DNA of 64,000 nt from Chaetorhynchus papuensis (Eukaryota > Chordata > Aves > Passeriformes > Rhipiduridae): assembly GCA_013396525.1 (NCBI GenBank), contig VWYX01000654.1, positions 170,987 through 234,986 of the forward strand. The letters are read 5' to 3'. Each line of letters begins with the position of its first letter. Positions within the stretch are counted from its first letter, which is position 1. A model generated the notes under the pieces. The model was given only the letters and a program-made list of their open reading frames with translations, was not told where the DNA came from and ran no database searches. Made by a program: the position numbers and the translations under genes. Shown here one piece after another: positions 38,721 to 51,980 of the stretch.

Positions 38721-38860
38721 TGGGATGGAATGAGCAGTCCCAGCTCAGGCTCCTGTGTCAAACAGCAAATAGACACGAAAGGGAAGAAAAATGGGCCGCT
38801 AGGGGAAGGCAAAGTGATTTATGGGCAGCAGTGGGATGGCTGGGCAGCTTTAAACCCTCC

Positions 38861-39313
38861 TCGAGTGTGCTGTCAGGAGAACAACATATTCAAATGGTGC
38901 CATTAGCATCTCGAGGGGCTGGGAGCCGTTCTGCAGCACGGAAAAGCTCCCAAAATGTGATTAATGAGGAAATTAAAGAGTGCCTGCAGCCATGGTGCCA
39001 TTGACGTGCTGAGGAACCATCACCTGTCGCAAGGGTTGGGAATAATCCCGCTCGTTCCGTGGGCAAATTCGACTGATTCCCACTGTCTCGAGTGTCTGTC
39101 AGGAATGCAACATATTCCAATGGTTCCATGAGCATTTCAAGGGGCTGGGAGCTGTTCTGCAGCACAGAAAAGCTCCCAAAATGTGATTAATGAGGAAATT
39201 AATGAGTGCCTGCAGCCGTGGAGCCGTTGACGTGCTGAGGAACCATCACCTGTCGCAAGGGTTGGGAATAATCCCGCTCGTTCTGTGGGCAAATTCGACC
39301 AATTCCCGCTGTT
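38861..39313. repeat. Tandem duplication, two copies of a 226-227 bp unit
   Basis: Copy 1 is 38861-39087 and copy 2 is 39088-39313; both open with TCGAGTGT and differ by one indel and roughly 20 substitutions (about 91 percent identity by eye). The longest unchanged core covers about 39002-39055 and its partner about 39229-39281. Both copies keep an ATTAATGAGGAAATTAA core. Minus-strand open frames of about 80-90 codons read through each copy in different frames; since the period is not a multiple of three they are not evidence of coding. Confidence 0.93.
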
Positions 39314-39845
39314 TCCAGCATTTCTCTCCTGGAGTGCTCCTGGCTGGCTGCAAACAGCAGCTCTTCCAGCCAACAGTTGGTCACAAAAGGCTGTTTCCCA
39401 AAATTCTGGGAGGTAAAATGACCAGCTGCCGTTACAAATGTTAAGGTGTGCTCTATTCTTATAAAGGTCTGATGGATCCGTTTGGAAAATTCCATTTTCC
39501 CCCCCTCACCTTCATCCATGGACTTTCTGTGTCTTTCAAGTGGAAACAACCAAGCCAAAGGATTTCACGACTGGAAAAAGATAAAGGGAAAATGGGCTTT
39601 GGGGTTGGGAGTGAAATACCGGAATATTTCGCTTAGCAATGCTTCTGGGGCATTAAAATTGTGTTTGTCCAGTTCTGCGTCGCACAAAGAGGTTCTAAGA
39701 CTCAAAAAATATTGACAGGAGATCCTCACGTTCACAGCCAAATCTCCTCCAGCATGAACAGGGCTCCCCATGGCTCATCCTGCTCTGAGACAGAGCTCCA
39801 ACCACTAAAAAAATGCACCTGGAGAAAGCCTTCCCACCACAACAC
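39314..39845. other. Non-coding DNA, nothing recognised
   Basis: Ordinary sequence between two tandem repeats. Short overlapping open frames only. Confidence 0.55.
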
Positions 39846-40106
39846 TGATAAAAAGTGAAATAAAGTGATATAAAGTGATATAAACTGATGTAAACTGATG
39901 TAAACTGATATGAAGTGATATAAAGTGATAGAAAGTGATATAAACCGATATAAACCGATATAAACCTATATAAACTGATATAAACTCATATAAACTCATA
40001 TAAACTCATATAAACTGATATTAACTGATATAAACTGATATAAACTGGTATAAACTCATATAAACTCAAATAAACTCAAATAAACTCATATAAACTCATA
40101 TAAACT
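39846..40106. repeat. 10-bp minisatellite, about 26 units
   Basis: Array of TAAACTGATA-type units. Subfamilies are grouped: TAAAGTGATA at the 5' end, then TAAACTGATG, TAAACCGATA, and TAAACTCATA at the 3' end, the blocky order expected from local expansion of variant units. The 10-bp period is close to one helical turn. A Tyr/Ile/Ser-rich reading on the minus strand is an artefact. Confidence 0.97.
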
Positions 40107-42780
40107 GTTCTCTGTGACCCACCACTGGTCTAAGGCAGCCGGTGTGGTCAGTTCCTGTGTTACAGGCAAAATTAGAATAAAAAATTCAGGCATTTGTGAT
40201 GAAAAATTCTACTTCTTCCTATTTGACAGCAAAATCAGGGTCTTGTCTGGGTTGAGCAGAGTTGTGAGAAATCGCACGTGAGAAACTGAAAATATGAAGT
40301 AAATTCAGAAGTGAAGCTGTAAGGTTTGCCTGAGACAGAGTTAAAAATCAACAAAATACAAGGGGTCTGATGAACTGGGCAGGGGGCAGGCAGGCCACAG
40401 CTTTTTGCTGCAGGCACTGCACCCGTTTTCCTGAGGAATAAATTCCCTAATCCTCTAATTGGCAGCTCCGCATTTGTGCATGTGAGGCCGAATGGTTAAA
40501 AATATCAAGTCAAACCAGGAAAAGCAGAGGTATTAACGCCTTGTTTGTGTGGAAGGAATCCTTCCCAGGTCCTCCTTCCCCCAGATGGGGGCTGGAGAAC
40601 CCTGCAGGAAGCAGAGCAAGACATTTATGAGGCAAAAACCTATTTTCAATGCAAGTTATTTTGTGCTCTCATCTCTATTTCCGGAGGAGGTGGGTCCTGA
40701 TGCCCCTGGGAACACAGAAAAGTCTGATTTCTCCCCCCCGCCATGAATCTCCACATCACACTGAGGGCAGGGCAGTGCCCAGAGCTGTCCCTTGGGGCTG
40801 GGACAATTTTCTGAAGATGCTCCAGCCTGTTTGGCCCATCCTGCTGACGAATCCCAGGCCAGCTGGGCTGCTTGGAGCAGCTCTGCCTGTGCTTTTCCAT
40901 TGGTCTTCGTCCTGGAGATGGGGTTCTGCATTTGTTTGTGCCACGGGGAGATGTCATCTTGATCTCTCTAATAGGTTTTCAAATTTTAACATTTTGTTTG
41001 AAGAAAAAAAGCAAGTGATGACACTAAATGAGGGTTACTCAAGATGTTTAATTTGCCATTCAGATTGGCAGCGTGATGTGTTTCAGTTCCCATTCCTTCC
41101 AATGAAATCTCTTTTTAACTATGGCTATTGTTAGAACCCGCTGTTTAAAAATAAATAGGAAGGCGTTAGGGCTTCTTAAAGAACCCAAATTGTCTAAATG
41201 AGGTTAGATTACCTCATTTATACCTCTGCCTAAGCTGTGCAGGTCAGAACAATCTAAAACACACTGGAGGAAGAATTTATCTTTTGCTGAGGGCCATGAA
41301 TCTGGATGAAGAGTGATGAAATGTGTAAATTACTCTCTTCCCTACGTGGGAAAAAAAGGGAAAGGAAGGGGGACATGGCAGTAGGTGGAATGGGGAATCC
41401 TGGAATGCGTTTGCTCTGGAGCAGGTTTGTTTTGCCAGGGCTGCCCCAGCCGCTTGGTCAGACGTGCTGGACCAGCTCCTCTCTGTGTGCGAGGAATCAA
41501 GAAGAGTCTAAACTCATCTTTTCCATTGGGCTGTGTCTATTTATAGCCAAGGAGGGCTGCATCCAAGGTGTGCCACGGAGTTCATCTTCCAGGCTCGTTT
41601 TTTAAGTGCTGAATTTGATAGAAGCCATAAATGCTGATGAACGGGGGTAAACAAGGCTTGTTTTGCCCTATGTGGCAGCCACAAATCATCCTGTGCATTA
41701 AACAGCACTTGGTGGAGTTGTTTCCTCAGCCAGTCAGCTCTCTAGAAACAAAACTCCTGCTGCAAATATTCTGTATTTCTTCCTGTCCCCATAATAAGGT
41801 TTCCATCTCTCTCCCCCTTTTTTTCCTGGGGCAGTGTGAGTGCAGTTTTTTGATTTCCCAGGCAGATACATTATCTGGGGAATGTCACCTCTTCCTTCTG
41901 ACACCATGCCTCTCTGAGGAGATGTGGTGAAGGGATTGTGCTCCCTCAGTGATCAGACTTAAATAAAACAGCCTAAAAATACCTTTATGGGTCGTGTCCA
42001 AAGGGACACGTGAGGGATGAGGGACTTTCTTTCTTTGTCACTCAGTTCTTCAGCCGAGGAAAAAAAGGGAGAGATGGGCAGAGCCAGGCTGGCAAATCCA
42101 GCAACAAAGGCACAACTTCTGTCATTGCTCCTTTCCAGGAGTAAAATTCACCATGTTGGGCACAAATCCCACAGAACACTTTATTTTATGGTCTTTTCTT
42201 TTCCTTTTTTTTTCATTTTTCTTTTTTTTTTAATTGATTACACCTCAGTTTAGAGTTTGGATTGCTTTTCCCTCATGGACTTCTCCTGGGAGCAATTCAG
42301 GCCCGATGAGCTGTGCATGTGTTTTAAAAGCATGGCAGCACTGAAGGCATTTTTATCTGAATGAGATAAAAGACCAAAGTTTGTCCATTAAAGTTCTTCA
42401 AACTTCCGTGATGGTTTCCTCAGGATTAATAATAGGAGCCCTGGAGGAGGAAGAGGAGGAGAATTTGACATTTTGATCAGAATTAAATTGCATTCTGCCT
42501 GCCCTGGTCACCCTGAGTGTGATTCTGCCGCACTTCCACTGCTGAAACATGCTCAGAGGTTGCACCCCAAAAAGGGATTTTATTCCAGAAAAAGGAAAAG
42601 CGATCCCTCTGCACTGCTTACACACAGAAATAGCTCTGGCTACAGCTATTTCAAATCAACAGGAGATTCTGCAGAGGCAGAAAATAGTCCTTGATCTGCG
42701 GAGTATCGCGGAAGGCCAGGGTGTAAAATGCTCAGATTTTTGTGGCAAACCAGAGGAATCCTCTAAAGCAGAATGAAGCA
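40107..42780. other. Non-coding DNA, mostly featureless
   Basis: No supported exon. An open frame at 40649-41134 (161 codons) overlaps open frames on the other strand and has no domain. T-rich simple sequence is present at about 42193-42233. One perfect palindrome is listed separately. Confidence 0.55.
41195..41220. repeat. Perfect 10-bp inverted repeat with 6-base spacer
   Basis: TAAATGAGGT (41195-41204) and ACCTCATTTA (41211-41220) are exact reverse complements around TAGATT. It could be a dimeric factor site or a small cruciform, or chance. Confidence 0.7.
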
Positions 42781-43185
42781 NNNNNNNNNNNNNNNNNNNN
42801 NNNNNNNNNNNNNNNNNNNNNNNNNNNNNNNNNNNNNNNNNNNNNNNNNNNNNNNNNNNNNNNNNNNNNNNNNNNNNNNNNNNNNNNNNNNNNNNNNNNN
42901 NNNNNNNNNNNNNNNNNNNNNNNNNNNNNNNNNNNNNNNNNNNNNNNNNNNNNNNNNNNNNNNNNNNNNNNNNNNNNNNNNNNNNNNNNNNNNNNNNNNN
43001 NNNNNNNNNNNNNNNNNNNNNNNNNNNNNNNNNNNNNNNNNNNNNNNNNNNNNNNNNNNNNNNNNNNNNNNNNNNNNNNNNNNNNNNNNNNNNNNNNNNN
43101 NNNNNNNNNNNNNNNNNNNNNNNNNNNNNNNNNNNNNNNNNNNNNNNNNNNNNNNNNNNNNNNNNNNNNNNNNNNNNNNNNNNNN
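42781..43185. other. Assembly gap (405 N)
   Basis: Unbroken run of N directly abutting a GATG tetranucleotide array on its right. The array probably continues into the gap and caused it. Open frames that cross the gap are meaningless. Confidence 0.99.
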
Positions 43186-43232
43186 GATGGATGGATGGAT
43201 GGATGGGTGGATGAGTGGATGGATGGATGGAT
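43186..43232. repeat. GATG tetranucleotide microsatellite, left end in gap
   Basis: About 11-12 GATG/GGAT units with two substitutions. The left edge is cut by the assembly gap, so its true length is unknown. Confidence 0.95.
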
Positions 43233-46200
43233 CCAGAATCACTCCACAGAACCAGTGGGAAGGTAGGTGCCGGAGCAGAACTCTCCGTTGTTTGGAAAAT
43301 GTGGATTTTACAGCATGCAAAACCAGGAGAGAGATGAAAAGGAAGAGGGGAATTCACATCAGCAGAGGGCAGGGATGGTTTCAAGCTTCATTAAGTTGTT
43401 TGCAGAGCTGAAATTCAGTTTGGTCAGGATGGCAGGGCCGGGGGTGGCTCCTCAAAGCAAAAGGTTCTTTCTTGTGAAGAAAATTAGCCCTTGGCTGCAG
43501 CTCTGACTCACACGAAGCCAAACACAACAACCTGGAGCAGCTGCCCCTCTCTGCCTGGGAATAGGGATGGGGGCCCCCACACTGAGCTGGGGTGAGGCAG
43601 GGATGAATCCAGGGGGACAATTTCATCTTTGCCCTGAGCTCTCTGGGGGTGCAGGGCTGTGGAGGGGCAGCTCAGGAGAAATCCCCTCTCTTTTCCAATC
43701 AGATACTGTATCAAAGCTTCAACACACAGCCGAAGGGATCCTCTTCTAGGGCTAATGATGGTCAAATCTCAACATGTTTTCAGTGGCAGCTCGACTTGAA
43801 AGGATCCTGCCAGCAGTCAGAGACTTCAAACATCGGAAAAATTGCCATATTCCTTGAGGTCTCCCATGCTTCCCTTTACTGGATCTTCTCTCTCCAAACA
43901 CCAAATCTGAGAGCCCTGACCTCAAAAAACACCTCACTAGGCAAGGTTCTTCTCCTGCCAACTGGAGTCAAAACTCAGCCCTCCCCAAGCCTAAAGGAAA
44001 CTTTCACCTTGTATATTCCAGTTTCATTTATTTTCAAGGTTATTTCCACCGCTGCTGCAGCTTGGGGGAGTTCTGTGCATTATTTACTTATCTTTGATCC
44101 GTTGTTCCCAAGTCAGACATTCTATTTCTTTCTGTTTTCAGCCTGAATTGTTTTACATCTCTTATTTTCTTAGTCACGTAGTTTGGTTTTGTTTTTTCCT
44201 CTCTGGCCACTGGGTTAGGGGGGAAACTTCAAATATAAAATGTATAATTCTTTGGTTTAGGAACATTAGGGAAAATGAGGAATGAAAGAGGGTTTGTATG
44301 TTCAAAAGTTTTCTTTCTCCCTGTTATAAATCGGGTTTTTTACCTTGAGGCCAGTTGCTTAAATCACAAGGACTCCCGAAGCCAAAACAAAACAAAACAA
44401 AAAGAGCCTGGTACAAGGCAAAGCACAGTTAAATGGTCAGAAAAAGAATAATCATTTTCCTGGGTTTTTAGTTGCCAGCAGGGGAAAACCTCTTCTTTAC
44501 ATCTCATTTGAACTGCAGGAGCTCCTCAGCTCATGCTAAACGAACAGTTCAGCTTAATTGCTGCTGAGGAACACTTGAAAGAAGGAAGTTTGGTCAAGTC
44601 ATTTGTTCCTTTTGCATCTTTATCTTCAGTCTGACATGGGTTTAACCTCTGCTCCTAATCCCCATGTCAGTCAGGTTCAGCTTTAATCTCAGCAAGTGAA
44701 AGCAGCAGTTCGGGGTTATTTCAAGAGCAATAAAATCTCTAAAGGTGAACACCAAGCTATGGTGGTGGAAGGTGAGGGGAAGAGGTTTTTCCTGGGGAAC
44801 CTCTTGAGGAGCAGCAAGGAGCCAGGGAGGGAAGCTTGGTTTGTTTCTTGAGGAATCCCACCAGGCTTGCAAAGCTCTGTAGAGTCGCTTCTTGTTTATT
44901 CACTCCTCTACCTGAAGGTAGAGAATGCTCTCCTGGCACTTCAGGGGCTCTGGAGGTAGATGAAAATTCTTGACTTGAATTGTCTCCCCTGAATTTAGAC
45001 TCCTACAGCAGGAGCCCAGCCTCTCCTGGCTTCCCTTTCTAGCCAAGGGAGAGACAAAGATGCATCCAGAGGGAATTTAGACCTTGACATTCTGCCATTC
45101 ATCTCTTTAATCCTCTTTTTCCGTGCCTGGCTGAGTCCAGACTGCCCAGCTGCGCCCATTTCCTTGGATTCCCTTGACATCTTCTTGTCCATCACGTTCA
45201 TCTGGCCCCAAAAGTGAAATCCCACCAGGAACCGCAAAGCAAATGCACTTTTAGCCCAGGGGAACTCATTGCCACGAGGTCTTCCCGAGGCCAGAAGCTT
45301 TGGAGGGTTCCAAAAGGTATCAGATGCTTGTGTCAGGAGCAAGAATAGCCAGGTATAATAATCAAGATTAAGTAAACAAATAAAACTTTTGAGAGAGCTA
45401 TAAACCTAACATTCTTCAGGATTTATGTGAACTTCTGACTAATAAGGGTTTGGAGTGAGTTTTGTACAGTGGAAATTCTCTGGGATTTGTGTTTTAGCTC
45501 ACTTAGGCACTTCTGAAATCCCACCCCCCGGGTCTGCTGGACTTCTGATTGATCTAGGATGACATTTGCTGCGAGCATGTGTTTCTAATCATCAAAAAAT
45601 GCACAAATTTGTTTTAAAAAATACTGGGAAAAAGGTCCTGGATAATTGAGGAGGGGAAAAAGACAACAAACAAATAAGAAAAGAAAACTTTTCCCAATCA
45701 ATAGCCACAAATAATTTACTCAGCAGGATTCCCTTCCTCAGTTCTGATGCTCTGCATCGCCTTCCTGCCTGCATAAAGAAAAACCTTGGCCCTTTTCCTC
45801 TTTCTGCTTAGTTTGGGTTTTCTTAAATGGCATCAAAAACATTGTGTATGCCTTGGAGTCTGGAGTGATGGTGATGGGCACGGCTGGAAGAACTTCCACT
45901 CCCTGGAATATAGAATTCAAAGCTAATTATTTTACAAGGCACTTTGACCATATTTCTCCAAATCTCCAATTAGGAGCACGGTCTAATTTGGGATGCAGCT
46001 CATTATGCGTGCTGCTAATGACTGCTCTACTCTGAGGAAGTACAAAGCTCAGTCCTTAATAGCTGTCATTGGGGAGGAACCTTGGAGCACAGATCCTCAT
46101 CAGGACACCGTGGCCATCCTCCAATTCCTGATGGAAATGAAGGGGAGTCCCTCCAAAGAGATGTTTTCTGTGCAGGATGGAGGGCAGGGAACAAGTGCCC

Positions 46201-49200
46201 TCCAGCAGAGAGGCAGGGACTGAGCCCAGCCAGGATTAAAGGATGCAGAGCCTGTCAAAAGGAGGTGATGCCAAAGAACTGAGCAGCACCTGTACTTAGA
46301 GCACACAAAGTCTCTCCTCACCTCGTGTAAATAGGTGAGGTCATTGTCAGCTGGAAAGGAGAAGCCTCAGAAGTCAGAGCTGTTCCTTTGTTCACAGTTT
46401 TCCCCCCTCCATGCTTGCAGAGACCACAGCACCTCACACAAAGGTCACCCCATCACACACCCTGCACCGGGGGGTGACAATTAGAGCACCCCCGGGAGCT
46501 TCTAGTCATTGCAAAATAATTGTTGTAAATTTTTATAGAAGCCTTTTGTGGGATTTTTTTTTTTTTTTGGTCGTGTTTTTTTTCACTCCTCCTTGATCTG
46601 TGCGGCTGAGTCACGGAGCTGGAAGGGGCTGAGGGAACTCCCGTCACTGAGGGCTCCTACTGAGCACCCAGAGCTGCTTTTGTGTCACTGAAACCACCAC
46701 ACTGAAACCACTGTTCTGTCACTGGGGCTGCATGTCTCTCCCTGAGACTGGAAACAAGCAAATTGCAGCAGCAAGTGGGAGAGAAAACGAACACAGAGGC
46801 TCTTTGTGTTCTACAGGCGGCCTTTTTAAATTTACAAAATGTCTCAGAGCTTTTTCTAAAAGCAGCCAGTTAGTCTTTGCTGGCCTTTTATTGGCTTGGC
46901 TTTGATCATTTCAATCAAATTTTAAAGCTTCCAACACTGAAGAACAGTTACCATCCGTGCCATGCTTCTTTCAAGTCCCAGAAACGATCCCAAAGAAATC
47001 ATTCACTCCAGGGTTGGGTCTTCAGAGAAGACCAGGGGCCAAATATGAACACGATTGCATCAATCTGGGCCTCGTGCACTTCCCCAGCCACAGAGGAAAG
47101 AAGAATTTACACAATTGTGTGGCCTTCTCTGCTCTCTTCTCCCTGTCCCACCCCACAGAGCAGCAGCACCCAGATTTCGTTCCTTCACCCGCTGATGTGG
47201 ATCGAGTTGATGCCAAAATGGTAGGAAAATCACCTGAGATGTCTTGCTTGCCTGGGCACTGAGAAGATTTCAGTCTGCAGAGGTCTCATTGGGACAGATC
47301 TGCAGATGATCCTTTGATTTCAGAGGGGGAGAGATGCGTCATTGATGCCATTGATATAAAGGAGTTTATTTTAGCACGTGCTTCAGCTCTCTTGTGCAGC
47401 ACCACGACAGGGCCTTTCTGCCTTTCTGACAGAACATTTAATCCCACCTGTGCCTCTGCGGGGCTCTCTCACCCCATGTGCTGCTCCTGATGGTGAAAAC
47501 TGAGGGCTAAAATCCTCAGTGGGTTTGTGGGCAAGAGGGACAACCATTCATGGCTGGACTCGCTGTTATTTCCAGGCATCCAAATTGCTGCAGGTTAGGG
47601 AGCTGTGGGACTGCTGTGAAGAAAGAGCCTTTTACAAATCCTAGGGATGACTCCAAGCTCCCCAGGGTGAATTCCTGGAGGTTGGAAAGAGCTCTGGATC
47701 CCCACTGGAACATCCACTGCAGCACTGACACCCCTGGAAGTGCTGCTTTGCCACAGTGCTGTCTCTCCCACAGTCAGCTCGAATTGTGGAAAAGGAGAAT
47801 TTCTGCTCTGCTCAGATCTTGGAAAGGGAGACTTGCTGCTCGGGGAAGCAGAACTCAAGCAACAAATTGCATCAGAGGCGCTGGTTTCCTCAGAGAACGT
47901 GCCTAATTGAACAGCAGTGCAATGAATCTCTAATTCCTCCCTGGGCCTGGCCACCCCCTCACTCAGCTGGATGAATCCCTTCCCTCCTGGCAGCCACAGG
48001 GGGAATAAAAGGGGAAAATATGGTGAGAAGGTGCTTCAGTGACGAAGATCTGAGGGAATTTCTCCTCCAATCTCCTGCACCATTCCCTTCTCTTCCCTCC
48101 ACCGGGCTGCATGTGGGCAATGCAGGCCATCCCTGATAAAAGCCAGCCAGAAATCTGAATATCATTGTAAGGCCTGGTTTGTTTATTGAAGGTTTTAACC
48201 ACAGACTTGGCCTTGCTCATGGCTTCCCCCGTCCTATGTTAAAAAGCATCCTATGGAGGCAAAGAATTAAAAGCTCATATGTCCTGTGTTTTATCCTGGT
48301 TTGATTTATGGTGCACCTTGGTTCCACTCTCTGTGTGCAACCTGTTAAATCACCCCGAGGAGGTGTGAGGATAATACCTGATGGAAGCCTGATGGTGAAG
48401 CATTTGTTTAAAAAACTGCTGAGGGCAGCCCTGCTGGGATTAGAGATTGGCAGGTGGGGAGATGATAGTTTGATCTTCATTATCTCCTTCTAATTAAATA
48501 AAACCAAAGGCACTGTGGGCAGCAAGCAGGCACCTTTTAAATGTTACACTGCAATAAACACAGATAGTTCAATAAAATCTCTCTGATGCTTTCCATTCCC
48601 AGCAGGGCTTGGGCTAAAATCCCACAAACCACTCTTGTCAACTTTGAAGTACAATAAACACACAACTTTTTCAGTTTTAAACACGATTTTTCATTAATGT
48701 GTTGCCCTTTCCCAGTTTTTTTGCCTCAGTGCACCAAAGATGGATCCTACCGTGGTACAGGCAATGTTCAGTAATCAGAGCAAGGGAGAGGAGAGAGAGG
48801 CAGCAACCCTGATAACACAAAATAGATGTAAATTAGGCTAAAAGAACTGCTTTGTTTAATATATTGGCCTTTGATGAATGAAGTCGAGGCACGGAGTGAG
48901 TCATAAATGTAATGAAAAAGGAGTGAGCGTGTTTGGGTTTGAAGTGTGGCAAACTCCAGGCCACACTCTGATAATCCAGCAGTGGAAGGTGAAGGGGAGA
49001 GCCAGAGCCAGACTCCTGAAACCCAAACACCTTCAGATGTTGACCTGTCCCACTGACCCACGGCTTTACAAGGGCTGGAGCAGAAACCCCAGACCCTGAG
49101 CTTCACCCCTGCGTGAGGAACCCAAACCTCTTCCTAGACTTTATAGTTGTCCTCCTTCAGCACAGAAAAGCTATAAATAACCCCATTTACATCGCTGGGG

Positions 49201-50269
49201 CTTTGATTTAATTTTCCTCCTTTTCCCTGCAGCTCTTGGAGAGAGGCACTGGGTAATTTTATGATCACTGAGCACTTGTCTTGCTGTTCAGGCCTGGGCA
49301 GTGAGAAAGGCAGAGCTTTCATGGTGTAATGTGGTATTTCCCTGGGGAAAGAGGAAGCTGTGTCTCCCCTTTGATGGGATATTGTAGGTTTTGTTTGCAC
49401 TTCTTATAGGAGAATTGGGAGCTGATTCTTATTTCTCTTAGGTTTGATTTCTCGGGTGCTGCCTGCGATACTTTTATCAAGAAACGTGATCTATCTTTCA
49501 TAACAGACCTGCTGATTGGATCTGACAGTTGCACAAAGGAGCTTGAATTTCTCCCAGGGATGAGAAAGAAGGACAGGAATTTCTTAAAAAAAAAATAATT
49601 AAATAAATAAATATGGCCAAAGGGAGTTTGAAACCCTCATTTCTATGGGTCCATGGGGCTCAGGGATTATTTTTAAGCCAAATAATGAATTTTAATCAGT
49701 GCCAAGAGTGGCTCAGTGTGGTGGGTGGGCACACATCTCAATTTTTTTTTGTGCCACATCTCAATTTTACATGAATACAAATGATGGGAGAAATGACCTC
49801 TGGCTGTGGAGTCCCTCAGTGCCACCAGGCTGGGACAGCCAGGTTGGCACAGGCAGAGCAGGGACAGCAGCCTGAGAGCCAACACCAGCCAGGGGGAGAA
49901 CCCCTCGGATGCTTCTGCTGTCCTTGGTGCCACCCAGGGGACCCCCCAGGCCTTTCTACACCCTCCCTGGTGCCCCCAGGAGCTCTTCTTGCTCCCAGCA
50001 GGAGTGGGCTGCAATCCCATTCCAAAAAAAAGGCAGCTGGATGTTCTGGGTGGACTGCTGGCCTGAACCGGGGCGGCGAATCCCACGTTAACTTAAAAAA
50101 CATTAAAATGATAACTTCATCTCGAGTTACTTTCCTATTCATCTATAGAATTTCTCAATTATGTATGACTAATTTTGCACAAAGTCATTATTTGGAGCAA
50201 TTTGTCTAAGTATGAGAGGCAACACCTTCAACCTTCCTGGATGGTGGGTGGGGAAAATGTCATAATCAG

Positions 50270-50660
50270 TTCTGCTTTGGCATGAGTTATTAAGCGGTCA
50301 CAGGAGTTCAAAGGAGAGAAATAATGAACAGGTAAGTCATTACATGCAAAAATTCTTCTTCTATATTATCAAAATACAAATTAATTACAGATAAGATCAG
50401 ATGAATTTTCTTTAATGTTAGTTTTTTCCCAGAGATGGTAATGAAAGCGTAGAGTATGTGGGAGGAGAGGAGTGGAGATGCATGGAAGGGATGTTTTATT
50501 AATGTTGGCTTGATTTCACTGGGAAGACGTTGCCTGTGAAAGCAGTGAAGGAATCAGGAAAGGCTCTGGGACATGCAAATAAAATCATTTTTATTGCACT
50601 TAGTGTGCTAACTCATGCATGATCTCATTCAGCCTCTCAAAGCAATCATAAAACTATCTC
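50270..50660. promoter_or_regulatory. Candidate conserved non-coding element (POU octamer, GATA)
   Basis: AT-rich unique block with ATGCAAAA (50344-50351), TTAATTA (50381-50387), a GATA-type AGATAAG (50389-50395) and a perfect POU octamer ATGCAAAT (50573-50580), followed by further ATGCATGATC and ATGCAACAATTA cores to about 50675. The close octamer, homeodomain and GATA set is suggestive. Texture-based call. Confidence 0.3.
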
Positions 50661-51980
50661 CATGCAACAATTACTCCATCAGCCCATGCAATCAGCAGGT
50701 AGGGCAACTGGCAGCCCTTGCCACAGGAGCCTCCTGAATTCATTACCTCGTGCTCTTGATGCCCTGACAAGGCTTCCAGCCTTCCTTTTGGAGGGGACAA
50801 CCACCCCTAAAGTGACCGTGGGACTCCCCAGAGCCAAAAAAACCAGAAGATCCATCCCCCTTCCTCCCCGCTTTCCATGCAACACTAATATTCACATGAC
50901 AACAAACATTTTCAAAATAATAGTCCTATATACTTAAGGCTAATCAGAGCGGGCGCCATCCAACTTGCAAAGGTAGCAATTTTCCTTCATTAAAGGCAAA
51001 TCAGGAGAGAGAACTTCAGGATTCCTTAGGGCTAATTACAAGGTGTTAATAATAACAATATAATGGCAGCAATTTTCCAGCTTTGCCCAAACCTATAATC
51101 TGCCCTGAGTGCCTTATAGGATTGTCTCTGAGTTTATATAAAGCCAAGTGTTAGGCCAGAAATGCTTGAAGTAATTGAATTTTTACATCATGTCTCTTTC
51201 CAGCCTGTTTGCAGCGATGCTGTAATTGCTGCTGGAGAAGCCTTCTTGTTGGGGGAGAGGACAAGTAGCAGCACGACAGCTCGGAACAAACCCTCTCCCA
51301 TCTTCCCAGGGCACACTTTGTACACCAGAACAGAGATCCCAGCTCTGAGATCCCAAGCTCCAGCCCAGAGGGGTCCCAGCCCCACTGCTCCTGCCCCAGC
51401 AGAAGGGAGGGAGGTAAATGATTATAGAAGAGCTGGAGACAAACAACAAACAGACAAACGTACAAATTATTTTCCCATCCACCTCCTAATTGCTTGCTAA
51501 AAGCCCTCTAGGACTGCAGGATCAAATGGGACACGTTGCTGGAGCGGGGATGAGTCATTTGTCAAAAATGTTCAGCCTCAACAGCGAATCACCAGCGCTG
51601 GCACGGTGAGGCGTCCTCGAAATCCAGCCTGGAATTGTTGGGCAGCTTCTCCAGGGTGGATCCAGCAAGAACAAGACGTGGGGAGGGGGTTTCAAGATCT
51701 GCTCACGATCCTGGAGGCATCACCTCCGCCGAGGTGAGAAGGAGAGACAGCTCAGCCCGAGCACAAAGCAGAAATCTGAGTTGAAATTGAACCCCTGGCT
51801 GGATTTCAGGTGGTCCCCACAGGTCTGGCTGCAGCGCTCGGCCTGGTGGTGATCACTTACCTTGACAACATAGCAACCCAGTGCAGTGTAATTGGGAGAA
51901 AATTGGGTTTAGTCATAAACAGGAGACATCAGAGACTCTGTTCCAAAGGGGAAAAAAACAATAAAAATAATATACTGGGC

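Larger units (their letters stand above)
32094..38860. other. Non-coding DNA with scattered regulatory candidates
   Basis: No supported gene. Open frames at 32063-32608 minus (181 codons), 36513-37091 minus (192 codons) and the overlapping pair 37133-37642 plus and 37279-37800 minus have no domain. A/C-rich simple sequence lies at about 38298-38345, and a G/T-rich tract at about 37318-37372. Sub-stretches that look regulatory are listed separately. Confidence 0.55.

Noticed and set aside
38793..38810. CTCF-like GCCGCTAGGGGAAGGC
   Set aside because: Matches the start of the CTCF core but departs at the key GGC positions; too weak to call without a matrix score.
38890..39373. Two similar minus-strand peptides suggesting a duplicated exon
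   Set aside because: They are two readings of the 226-bp tandem duplication; the period is not a multiple of three and no splice sites bound the shared part.
39805..39999. Tyr/Ile-rich repetitive 'protein', minus strand
   Set aside because: Translation of a 10-bp minisatellite.
42656..43411. Long frames of 174-242 codons
   Set aside because: They exist only because N codons in the assembly gap are not read as stops.
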